A stretch of 16,349 nt of DNA from Chloracidobacterium sp. UBA7659 (GTDB lineage: Bacteria; Acidobacteriota; Blastocatellia; Pyrinomonadales; Pyrinomonadaceae): assembly GCA_002483395.1 (NCBI GenBank), contig DLHV01000178.1, positions 209-16,557 of the forward strand. Direction: 5' to 3'. This document shows, one piece after another, positions 6,078 to 13,578 of this stretch (position 1 is its first letter; every line of letters begins with the position of its first letter). The translations under genes and the position numbers were made by a program. Below the pieces are notes generated by a model. It was not told where the DNA came from. It made no database searches and saw nothing but the letters and a program-made list of their open reading frames with translations.

Positions 6078-7775
6078 CTACAGAATATCCCGTTTTCTTT
6101 CAATCAACTCCTGCGTATTTTTGGGGATCGCCGTCAGAAAATCGAAACCGGTCAGATTCTCGACGGCATCTACCGTCACGCGAAAGTTACGCCATGGAGC
6201 GTTGATGTCGAGCGGCGGCTGATTCGGCACGATGATGCCGAAAGCACGGGTCGATTTGCTGACACGCTGCAGGTCGTTTGTTCCGTTGGGTATAACGAGG
6301 ACAACCTTCCACGTAACGGCCGGTACTACTACTCGCCCCTGTGCAATCGTGCCTATGTTTCCAGATGGCCCTGACATTATGTAGATTTCGTTTCCCTGAC
6401 CGGCCAGCGTTCGGCAATACGTTTCAAATTCTTCCCACGGTCCCTGGTTATTTGCGGCGAGTTGCGGAACCATATTTGTCATCAGAAACGTCGCCGAATT
6501 ATTGGGGACCGAATTTGTCCGGTCGCCCGAGGGGCACATGTGGCCGCGGTCGTACCCGGAACCGGAATAGTCGGAGTCCAAAACCTGATACCAACCCGCC
6601 GGAAGCGACGGATCAGGACGGAAATCGTCCTGACGGTTGGTCGTGCCTATCCAACTACTGTCGAGCCTCCATGCTGTCCAGTTTGCTGTTCCTTTGCCGC
6701 GATTGTACGACAGCGAATACGGCGGCTTTTCCATCAGATAATTGTTCTCGTTTGCGATATCTGCCGTCGCGTTGCTTGGGTTTCCGAGTAAAAGCGGTTC
6801 TTCACCGGGCAGCGGAGCATTGATCGTGATGCTCTGATTGAGATTGACGATGCGTGCCTGAGCATCGGACGCCGCAGCCGTGACATTTCGAATGCCCCCA
6901 CTAGATCCAGCCGGAACGGTTGCTAGAAACGAAAACACATTGTCGCCCGAAACCGCGTCGCCATTCGTGCCGTTGTCGAAGAATGTTTGCGACGCCAGAC
7001 CCCCAACGTCGCTCAAATTTCCGATGACCGAAATGCCCGTGCTTGGCGGCGTTGTCGCGGGAATTACGGTAACCGTCAGCAATGTATTACCACCGGGCGA
7101 AACTGCGTTCGGGCTTGCTGAGATCGCGGCGAACAACGTTGTGCCGCCGCCCGCGCACGGAGACGGAGTTGTGGAAGCATTTCGCGGAGATGATGGGACC
7201 GTGCCGGCAAAGTTCGCGGAATTGCTGTCGGTGTCCTGACATCCATTCTGCTGTCTGGATTGGCTGTTGTTAGCGGCCGGTGCTGCCGTGACCGCTCCTT
7301 CGACAAAGAGGTTTGTGGCAGTGCCCCAGCCAACCGAGTCAATTATTGCTCCGGTGTTATTTGCACCAAGACGAATAGCAAGTCCGCCGCCGGCGCCACC
7401 CATCGAGCATTGGCAAGTTGTCGGATCGTATTGAAGATTTGACGCGACGGCGCCGTTGTACGACGTCGATGCGATCAGATAATATCCGCCTGCCGGAATT
7501 ATTGTAGTCGCCGTCCAAGTCGCAAAGGGAACGGCGACATCGGTTGATCCAGTGGCGGAGCGATAGACCAGCCGGTAGCCGTTCAGGTCGACAGGGTCAG
7601 CCCCGCGGTTGAAAATCTCGACAAATTCGTCGTTGAAGGTCCCGGCACCGTCGCCGCCCGTCTGAAACTGGCTGATTACAATGTGAGGCGAAACGGCCGA
7701 GCTCTTGTTCGGTTCAACTGTCAAGCAAAAAGCAAACGCAAGTAGGCAAAAGGAACCAAGGCAAAACTTTCTCAT
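6078..7775 (-). CDS. Secreted lamin-tail domain DNA/RNA non-specific endonuclease
   Basis: A 565-aa exported protein (signal peptide about 1-28; start supported by GAGGAAG about 8 bases upstream). Domain order: a lamin-tail domain at about 30-170 (HIVISQFQTGGDG...NDEFVEIFN, DLNGYRLVYRS, GYYLIAS, IDSVGW), a proline/serine linker, an Ig-like or bacterial 'choice-of-anchor' beta region at about 213-320 (TLLTVTVIP...FFDNGTNGDAVSGDNVFSF), and a NUC_G/Serratia-nuclease-type domain at about 340-560. The last contains the catalytic motif YDRGHMCPSGDR with His412 as general base and Asn443 (ANNQGPWEEFE) as the magnesium ligand. Such enzymes cut DNA and RNA without sequence preference; lamin-tail domains are common on bacterial secreted nucleases and probably help in surface or polymer attachment. 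First gene of a likely two-gene nuclease operon. Confidence 0.95.
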   Translation of the reverse strand: MRKFCLGSFCLLAFAFCLTVEPNKSSAVSPHIVISQFQTGGDGAGTFNDEFVEIFNRGADPVDLNGYRLVYRSATGSTDVAVPFATWTATTIIPAGGYYLIASTSYNGAVASNLQYDPTTCQCSMGGAGGGLAIRLGANNTGAIIDSVGWGTATNLFVEGAVTAAPAANNSQSRQQNGCQDTDSNSANFAGTVPSSPRNASTTPSPCAGGGTTLFAAISASPNAVSPGGNTLLTVTVIPATTPPSTGISVIGNLSDVGGLASQTFFDNGTNGDAVSGDNVFSFLATVPAGSSGGIRNVTAAASDAQARIVNLNQSITINAPLPGEEPLLLGNPSNATADIANENNYLMEKPPYSLSYNRGKGTANWTAWRLDSSWIGTTNRQDDFRPDPSLPAGWYQVLDSDYSGSGYDRGHMCPSGDRTNSVPNNSATFLMTNMVPQLAANNQGPWEEFETYCRTLAGQGNEIYIMSGPSGNIGTIAQGRVVVPAVTWKVVLVIPNGTNDLQRVSKSTRAFGIIVPNQPPLDINAPWRNFRVTVDAVENLTGFDFLTAIPKNTQELIERKRDIL

Positions 7776-7851
7776 TAAAAAACTTCCTCAAGAACAGCGG
7801 AGAGCGAAAAGCAACAAATGCACAACCTAAGTTATTAGCATATTTCGGGAG

Positions 7852-7867
7852 CTGAAGGAACCTTCAG
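7852..7867. promoter_or_regulatory. 16-bp palindrome upstream of the nuclease operon
   Basis: CTGAAGGAACCTTCAG is a perfect inverted repeat with 7-bp arms and a 2-bp centre, 77-92 bp upstream of the lamin-tail nuclease start. Its length and symmetry fit a dimeric regulator's operator; no protein can be assigned. The rest of the 272-bp intergenic region (7776-8047) shows only the ribosome binding site of the nuclease gene, and no clear -35/-10 pair. Confidence 0.35.
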
Positions 7868-8047
7868 AATGTTTGAGACGGCGGAAAACCGTGAGTAATC
7901 TATCGGTTCTTCATGCGGCAATAATCTGTCGTTCAAGCTTTACCGGCTTTCATTTAGTATACGAACGCGTACGACAAAAAAAGACAATTGCGAAAAAAGC
8001 CGCGATTGCCCAAATTAGCCAAAATGTCTGACTGCCGGTTTAAAGGA

Positions 8048-8425
8048 TCAATAGGCCTGCGAGGTTTGCTCCGAATCCAGGATCAGGCCCAAGGCGTTTA
8101 TGATCTCCGCATCGCCACTATTTATCGTTACCGCGTCTTCCGCGAGATTTTCAGGATGTTCGACCCAAGCAAGCAGGGTTCCCAAATGAGTGCGAAGGAA
8201 CGAGAGCTTGCGCCCCCGCGAATCAGGCGGAATGCCATCAAGGATCGCCTTAATATCACGCGTAGCGTCTTGTAAATACCGATCGTGAAAATCCGACACC
8301 TTCGCTTCGAGAAGTTGGCTCGATACGCAGCTCCCGTCTCCCGACACGCAACCGACCCGCCCGTTTACCACACCGTAACCACAATCGTTTCCCGTGCAAT
8401 CTACTGGTGGAACACCATTTCCCAT
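8048..8425 (-). CDS. Hypothetical protein with Cys-rich N-terminus, 125 aa
   Basis: The frame is open 16 codons further upstream, but GGAGG lies 6 bases before the ATG at 8425, so I choose that start. The product has no signal peptide. The first 35 residues hold four cysteines (10, 15, 26, 33) with many Gly/Asn (MGNGVPPVDCTGNDCGYG...), suggesting a metal site or disulfide-stabilised loop; the rest is helical (HDRYLQDATRDIKAILDGIP, LRTHLGTLLAWVEH, IINALGLILD). It starts 68 bp after the stop of the sensor kinase on the same strand and is probably the last gene of that operon. It could be a kinase substrate or adaptor, but this rests on position only. Not recognised. Confidence 0.75.
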   Translation of the reverse strand: MGNGVPPVDCTGNDCGYGVVNGRVGCVSGDGSCVSSQLLEAKVSDFHDRYLQDATRDIKAILDGIPPDSRGRKLSFLRTHLGTLLAWVEHPENLAEDAVTINSGDAEIINALGLILDSEQTSQAY

Positions 8426-8493
8426 TTTGAACCTCCGTTTTGCTTTGTTATTTTCGCTCGCCGTCGATAACAACGCAACGGCGCAACGTTAGG

Positions 8494-11226
8494 CTATCTA
8501 AAATTATTGATCATTACCACGTCCGACGTTTCGTTCCCTCGTGCAAACGCAAATTGCGTCCCGTCGCGTGACAGGTCGAACCGAAAGATCCGTTCCGCTG
8601 TAAAATCAGTTAATTGTTTCGACGGTCCGCCGTCCAAAGATTGGCTCCACAGATTATAGGCACGATCGCGGCTGTCGGAGTAAATTAACGCTTTTCCGTC
8701 CGGAGCCCAACGAATTGTCCTCGATTTTAGCACCGGGGGCAAATCGAGTATCCGTACACTCTGCCCGCCGTCGATCGGAATGATCGCAAACTTGATCGTA
8801 CGATCCGCCGCGGCTTCGACAAATTCGCACGCGATAAATTTTCCGTCCGGCGAGACGATTGGGCGTCTAAAGCCGCCATTTGTCAATTGCACCGGGGTGC
8901 CGCCGTCGATATTCACCTTCCAGAGAGCGGCAATGTTTTTGCCGTCCGTGCCGTGGTACACAACCCATTTGCCATCGGGTGTAATGCTCGGCTCCTGTTC
9001 ACCGCCTGAACCATCAGTCAATTGAACAGGATTGCTGCCGTCCATATTCATTCTCCAGACACCTGGATCTCCCCCCCGGGTTGAAACGAAAACTATGTAG
9101 CGGCCATCAGGCGAGACAGCGGGCGAAAAATTATTCCGCGAATCGAAGGTCAACTGTCGGTTTTCTGTGCCATCACGATTTACGATCCATAAGTCCTGCG
9201 TTCCTCTGACCCTTACGGTGTAAACGATCCTACCGTCCGGTGCAAAAGAAACGCCGGACATTCCCTCGTCCCTACCAAGCTCGGTGGTGAGCTTTCGGGC
9301 GGATACCGAGTCCGCAGCCTGCGCCAGCCAAATATTCGACAGCGTGTTTTCTTGTACGCTTACTATCGTGTTCCCGTCCGCCGTAAGACTCAATCCCTGG
9401 TAATTGCTAAGGTCGTTGGTAAGCCGGCGTGCCTCCCCGTCCGGGTAGCCGATCATCCACAATTGCGAGAGATTTGTCTCAAGGTCGCGGCCACTGACGA
9501 TCAATCCGCTTCCGTCCGGAAACCACGACAAGCCTCTTAACCGCAGCCACTCAGGAGAAGAAACCAGCCGTTCAACTCCGTCGCTTACACTGACTTGAAC
9601 CAAATGATCGCGGCTGTCAGCCGCGGAAAACACGATCGCCGCCAAATTTTCTCCATTTGGTGACCACGCGAGGTAAAGCCATCGCTTGCCCTCGGCGGCG
9701 GCGGCGATATTTTGCGCCTCATTGCCATCGGCGTTCGCGGCCATCAACAACGTTTTTCTTCGAATGAATGCAAAACGGCTCCCATCAGGCGAAAATGCCA
9801 CTGGGCCCTCGGCATCCGCGATCAGCTTACGCGGTGGCCCTCCCAAAACCGGTACTTGAAAAATCGCAGCCGAGCTTGCGTTTTCCGAGACCGAGTAATA
9901 AATATGAGCAGCGTTGGGTGAAAACGTGATTCCGTTATATGCAACGTCCGCCGGAGAGACGATCTGCACGCTGGTTGCGGCTGCTGTCTGCTTCAGCCAA
10001 AGACTTTGTTCGCCGGGACCCTGAACGACGTAAGCGATATATTTACCTTCCGGCGAGACCGCAGCCTGGTAGGATGCGACGTTGCCGGTCGAGGTCAGTT
10101 TCGACATCCGCATCGTCTGAAACGATTCAGGACGCTGCATCGATCTGTAAATGCGCGTGCCGGCAAAAGCAATGGCGGCAAGAGCGATCAGAACAATGCC
10201 CGTGGTAATCAACGGGTGAAGTCTAACTTCTTTGGCGATCGATCCGGTTATACTATCGGCTGTAAAAAGCGGCTGATTGGCGGCTGTCATTGGCTTCGCA
10301 AAACCGCCGCCGGTGATCTTTGCATGATTGAGATCCTTCGTATTCGTCTGCACGCGGCCTGAATTGATCTCAGTGGTCAATTGTTCGCGCACGTCCCGCA
10401 GGTCGGCCAATAGCTCCGAAACCGTCTGATATCGCTCATCGCGGTCCTTCCGCAGAGTTTTGCGAACAAGCGTTTCGAGCTCATGCGGTATGCCCTGAAC
10501 AAAATCACCTAGCGGAGCCGGTTCCTTGTGAATGATCGACGCAATTACGTCCACTTCATTTTCGCCGGTAAACGGCCGTTTGCCAGAAAGCATCTCGTAG
10601 AGCATCGAGCCAAAGCTAAAAATATCCGATCTACCGTCGACGTTTCGTCCGCGGGCTTGTTCGGGTGACATATAGCCGACCGTTCCCATGATCAGACCCG
10701 GGCTTGTTTTTACGAGTGTGGTCAATGCCTCGAGATCATAAACAGGTGCCTGCTCGGTGAGTTTGGCCAGGCCGAAGTCCAATACTTTTACGAGTCCGTC
10801 GGGGCGTACAATTATGTTGTCGGGCTTGATGTCGCGATGGATAACATTTGCTTCATGTGCGGCCGCCAACGCCGCGGCTATCTGTATCGCTATATCGAGA
10901 GTCTGGCGGAGGTCAAACTCTCTGCTTTTTATCTTTTTTGAAAGAGGCTGGCCCTCAACATACTCCATCGCGATAAACAGAGCCCCGTCCTCATCGTCAA
11001 TTTCGTATATCGTTATGATGTTCGGGTGGTTTAACGCCGATGCCGATTTCGCTTCGTGTTCGAAACGAAGCATGCGGTCTGTATCGCCTGCGACCTTGGC
11101 GGGCAATATCTTGAGCGCGACACGCCGGCCGAGCTTGGCGTCTTCGGCGAGATAAACCTCGCCCATGCCGCCGGCGCCGATCTTGCTGACGATCTTGTAA
11201 CGTCCGATTTTGTCGTCTGGAAGCAT
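8494..11226 (-). CDS. Membrane-spanning Ser/Thr protein kinase with C-terminal PD40 (TolB-like) beta-propeller repeats
   Basis: A 910-aa Hanks-type kinase. The kinase domain (about 8-285) is complete: glycine loop GAGGMGEV (17-24), Lys39 (VALKIL), Glu58 or Glu56 of helix C, HRDIKPDN (130-137), DFG (150-152), and SPE (187-189). Threonines in the activation segment (169-182) are candidates for autophosphorylation. A juxtamembrane linker leads to one membrane segment at about 339-360 (LITTGIVLIALAAIAFAG). The external part holds about twelve PD40/WD40-like motifs of the type SPDGxxIxF (for instance PVAFSPDGSRFAFIRR, PAVSPDGRYIVFVS, PSITPDGKWVVYHG, IRWAPDGKALIYSD), which should build one or two propellers that bind a ligand or protein. 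So an external signal would be relayed to cytoplasmic phosphorylation in one polypeptide. The start is 25 bp after the M28 peptidase stop, pointing to co-transcription. No clear Shine-Dalgarno sequence precedes ATG 11226. Confidence 0.96.
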   Translation of the reverse strand: MLPDDKIGRYKIVSKIGAGGMGEVYLAEDAKLGRRVALKILPAKVAGDTDRMLRFEHEAKSASALNHPNIITIYEIDDEDGALFIAMEYVEGQPLSKKIKSREFDLRQTLDIAIQIAAALAAAHEANVIHRDIKPDNIIVRPDGLVKVLDFGLAKLTEQAPVYDLEALTTLVKTSPGLIMGTVGYMSPEQARGRNVDGRSDIFSFGSMLYEMLSGKRPFTGENEVDVIASIIHKEPAPLGDFVQGIPHELETLVRKTLRKDRDERYQTVSELLADLRDVREQLTTEINSGRVQTNTKDLNHAKITGGGFAKPMTAANQPLFTADSITGSIAKEVRLHPLITTGIVLIALAAIAFAGTRIYRSMQRPESFQTMRMSKLTSTGNVASYQAAVSPEGKYIAYVVQGPGEQSLWLKQTAAATSVQIVSPADVAYNGITFSPNAAHIYYSVSENASSAAIFQVPVLGGPPRKLIADAEGPVAFSPDGSRFAFIRRKTLLMAANADGNEAQNIAAAAEGKRWLYLAWSPNGENLAAIVFSAADSRDHLVQVSVSDGVERLVSSPEWLRLRGLSWFPDGSGLIVSGRDLETNLSQLWMIGYPDGEARRLTNDLSNYQGLSLTADGNTIVSVQENTLSNIWLAQAADSVSARKLTTELGRDEGMSGVSFAPDGRIVYTVRVRGTQDLWIVNRDGTENRQLTFDSRNNFSPAVSPDGRYIVFVSTRGGDPGVWRMNMDGSNPVQLTDGSGGEQEPSITPDGKWVVYHGTDGKNIAALWKVNIDGGTPVQLTNGGFRRPIVSPDGKFIACEFVEAAADRTIKFAIIPIDGGQSVRILDLPPVLKSRTIRWAPDGKALIYSDSRDRAYNLWSQSLDGGPSKQLTDFTAERIFRFDLSRDGTQFAFARGNETSDVVMINNFR

Positions 11227-11251
11227 ATCGAAAGTAACAAGATTGTATCAT

Positions 11252-12616
11252 TTATCGCGTCGGTCGTGGAAAGCTTATCGGGCTACGGTTTCCAGCTATG
11301 TCAACCGCTCGAACACCAAAGAAATAATTGTCCTTCGATCGGGCCTTAGCGACGTATGTCGTAACATTTCCGATGTATGAAGCACCTGTCCATTCGGCTG
11401 CGGTGGTCTCGCGCCAGACGATCTCGAAGCCGGCAATGTCGGCGTCCGTGTTGGCGTCCCATTTCAGTTCAGTGTCGTTCGTCAGGCGCGTGGTAACGAT
11501 GCCGACATTCTTTGGTTTGGCCGGCGCGTTTGCAAGGCTCGCCAGGCTGAGGAGATTTACGCGGGCTACATTCGCCGTGTATTCAAAATCGACGAATTCA
11601 GGCGTGTCACCATAAAAGACGCCGTTTTCGGTACGAACATTTTGATGCTGATGGGTGTAATCTTCGTCAACTTCGGTTATGCGGACGGCGGTAAATCCGC
11701 GTTCGAGAAACGGGATATGATCGCCGCCGCGGCCGTAGCGGTCGCGCCGGTAGATCATCCACACTTTGTAAGTTTTCAAATATTTATCCGATTGCTCTTT
11801 TATGTATCGGGCCAGTTGGCGTGAGGCCGAGTCGTTCTCGCCGCCGACGCTCCGGCGTGTGTTTGCCTGTTGTTCGGTTTCATTTGACGGAACGCCTTCG
11901 CTGAAAACCCGCACTCGATTTCGGTTCGGGGAGTTCTTTTGCGTGGTCACACCGCCGATGATGTCGTTGGTAAACATTCCCTCTATGTTCATCGCCTTTT
12001 GCTTGGCCTGCTCGGCAAAATATGTTGCACCGAGCAACCCCTGCTCTTCGCCGGGAACTGTCATAAACACGATGGTCGCATCGAACTTACGCTTTGACAT
12101 CACCCGTGCAAGCTCGATGACGGCAGCTGTACCTGAGGCATCGTCATTGGCTCCCGGAGCGTCGCATTTACCATCTCTTGCATCCGAACACATGGAATCG
12201 TAATGGCCGGATACGACATACACTCGACTCGGGTCCGTAGTGCCTTTTAATGTGGCGATGACGTTCGTTAGGTTGGTCGGTTCGGGAATCCGGTTGGCTT
12301 TTGGCTGAAGGAATGCTTGCTTTTCTACGGTCAGACAATTACCGCAATCCGCGCCGATCCTTTCAAATTCGCCGAATATCCAATCGCGAGCGGCGCCGAT
12401 GCCACGGGTCGGGTTGTCCTGCTCGGAAAGCGTATTTCTCGTACCGAATGAAACGAGCTTTCTTATCGAAGCCTCGATCCGCTTGGCCGAAACTTCCTTT
12501 ATCATCCGTTGGATCTCGATGTCAGGCGTTGTTTTAGGTGTTGTGGCCGTTTGGGTAAAGGCGGGACCAGCAGTAAGAAAATAGAATGCGATAAACACGA
12601 CGCATGGACGAATCAT
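11252..12616 (-). CDS. Secreted M28-family zinc aminopeptidase with C-terminal fibronectin type III domain
   Basis: A 454-aa exported peptidase; signal peptide MIRPCVVFIAFYFLTAGPAF, start supported by GGAGAAAG about 8 bases upstream. The catalytic domain (about 35-362) shows the two-zinc ligand set of M28: His138 (SGHYDS), Asp158 (GANDDASG), catalytic Glu190 and ligand Glu191 (PGEEQGLLGA), Asp218 (TNDIIG) and His300 (GGDHIPF). Cysteine pairs near 91/94 and 143/151 may form disulfides outside the cell. Residues about 366-450 form a fibronectin type III-like module (KPKNVGIVTTRLTNDTELKW ... YFFGVRAVDIAGNRSPIS). Members release N-terminal amino acids from peptides; exact specificity is not readable. 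Promoter-proximal gene of the likely peptidase-kinase-small protein operon. Confidence 0.95.
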   Translation of the reverse strand: MIRPCVVFIAFYFLTAGPAFTQTATTPKTTPDIEIQRMIKEVSAKRIEASIRKLVSFGTRNTLSEQDNPTRGIGAARDWIFGEFERIGADCGNCLTVEKQAFLQPKANRIPEPTNLTNVIATLKGTTDPSRVYVVSGHYDSMCSDARDGKCDAPGANDDASGTAAVIELARVMSKRKFDATIVFMTVPGEEQGLLGATYFAEQAKQKAMNIEGMFTNDIIGGVTTQKNSPNRNRVRVFSEGVPSNETEQQANTRRSVGGENDSASRQLARYIKEQSDKYLKTYKVWMIYRRDRYGRGGDHIPFLERGFTAVRITEVDEDYTHQHQNVRTENGVFYGDTPEFVDFEYTANVARVNLLSLASLANAPAKPKNVGIVTTRLTNDTELKWDANTDADIAGFEIVWRETTAAEWTGASYIGNVTTYVAKARSKDNYFFGVRAVDIAGNRSPISFPRPTR

Positions 12617-12726
12617 AATGGATACTTTCTCCGGTTGGTTTGATTTACAAATGTAGTTCGAATTCGGAGATGGCGCAAATCGTGACGCTCAAGTTCTTTT
12701 TTTGGAAGGCTCTCATCTTGTTGGAT

Positions 12727-13296
12727 CTACAAGCAGCGATGAATACGCGGCGTGACGTCACGCTTTAGTTCGAAATCGCCGATTACCTCATTGCTTTTGA
12801 TGAGCGTAACCCTCAGCGTCATATTTTTGCCGGAAATCTTCCCTTCGAAACGGGCTGGTTGGCGGGTTGGCGTGTCATTGACTCGAATGGGGCCAGGACG
12901 CGGCTGAAGGTGGACGCCATCCGCCCTAAAATTTCCACTTCCGTCGAGCTTCAACCGCCCGGGTATTTCGCCGTTTGCGCAAGCATATTCCACCGTGATT
13001 TTCTTCTGCCCGACCCTCATAAGCACACCACTTCCACCCCAAATGCCAACCGGTAATAATTTTGATTGATTCATCTTTCTTTTTGCCGCTGCACTTTTTA
13101 TTTGCCTTTGGGAATGACTAAAAGAAGTTCGATTTGGTTTTGCCGGATAGCCCGTGAATCCAGGACAATCGACCGTTTGCAAGCCAATGAAAGCAAACGT
13201 AAAAAGACCGATTACGATCGGAAAAGAGTTCGTCGTACGGCCCTGAAATCTTCGAAGAATGTTTTCGCGTTTGTTATATCCATTCTCTTGTGGCAT
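12727..13296 (-). CDS. Hypothetical protein with N-terminal hydrophobic segment, 189 aa
   Basis: The product has a basic N-terminus (KRENILRRFQGR) followed by FPIVIGLFTFAFIGLQTV at about 26-43, a probable membrane anchor or long signal sequence, then a basic linker. The conserved-looking part starts near residue 79: LPVGIWGGSGVLMRV, VEYACANGEIPGRLKLDG, ADGVHLQPRPGPIRV, ARFEGKISGKNMTLRVTLI, and a terminal PRIHRCL. This pattern (GIWGG, a mid Cys, RPGPIR, C-terminal Cys) is one I recognise from uncharacterised beta-rich proteins of several phyla without a known function; the two cysteines could pair. An alternative start at Met75 (13074) would leave a cytoplasmic protein consisting only of the conserved domain. 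Divergent from the large surface protein and separated from the M28 gene by 110 bp. Confidence 0.7.
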   Translation of the reverse strand: MPQENGYNKRENILRRFQGRTTNSFPIVIGLFTFAFIGLQTVDCPGFTGYPAKPNRTSFSHSQRQIKSAAAKRKMNQSKLLPVGIWGGSGVLMRVGQKKITVEYACANGEIPGRLKLDGSGNFRADGVHLQPRPGPIRVNDTPTRQPARFEGKISGKNMTLRVTLIKSNEVIGDFELKRDVTPRIHRCL

Positions 13297-13578
13297 ATTC
13301 TAGACTTTTCTGCAATATTCATAAATTCGTTCGATAGTTCGAAAAATTGTAATCTGGAATACACACATCGATAGCGGTGGTCTGTTACAGTTCTCGAATT
13401 CCCTTTTCACTTTAACACAACTGTGGTTTTGGTTCGTTGGTGGATCGCCGGCATGGTTAGTAAATAAAGCCGGAATAATTAGTCCTTATTATGGAACGTT
13501 TTTAGATCTTTGGTTTTGAGGATCTCCATTGGGAGAACTCATTCAACTTAAACTTGTAGAGGAGCATTTAGAACTGTC
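13297..13578. other. Divergent intergenic region
   Basis: The 282 bp between the divergent hypothetical gene and the surface-protein gene must hold promoters for both. I find no convincing -35/-10 pair. Visible elements are a short tandem GTTCGATA-GTTCGA near 13328, a weak CCGGC...GCCGG dyad near 13450-13476, and AGAGGAG at 13558-13564, the probable ribosome binding site of the surface-protein gene (rather long spacing of about 14 nt). Confidence 0.4.

Noticed and set aside
8426..8473. Upstream start at 8473 for the 125-aa protein
   Set aside because: GGAGG is correctly spaced for the ATG at 8425, and the extra 16 residues (basic, no pattern) look like leader sequence.
10757..11155. 132-codon plus-strand frame opposite the kinase domain
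   Set aside because: Shadow of the highly conserved kinase coding sequence; Ser/Ala-rich translation without a motif.
13322..13345. LexA-like box around the GTTCGATAGTTCGA sequence
   Set aside because: Spacing and symmetry fit neither the GAAC-N4-GTTC nor the GTTC-N7-GTTC type; it is a short tandem duplication.
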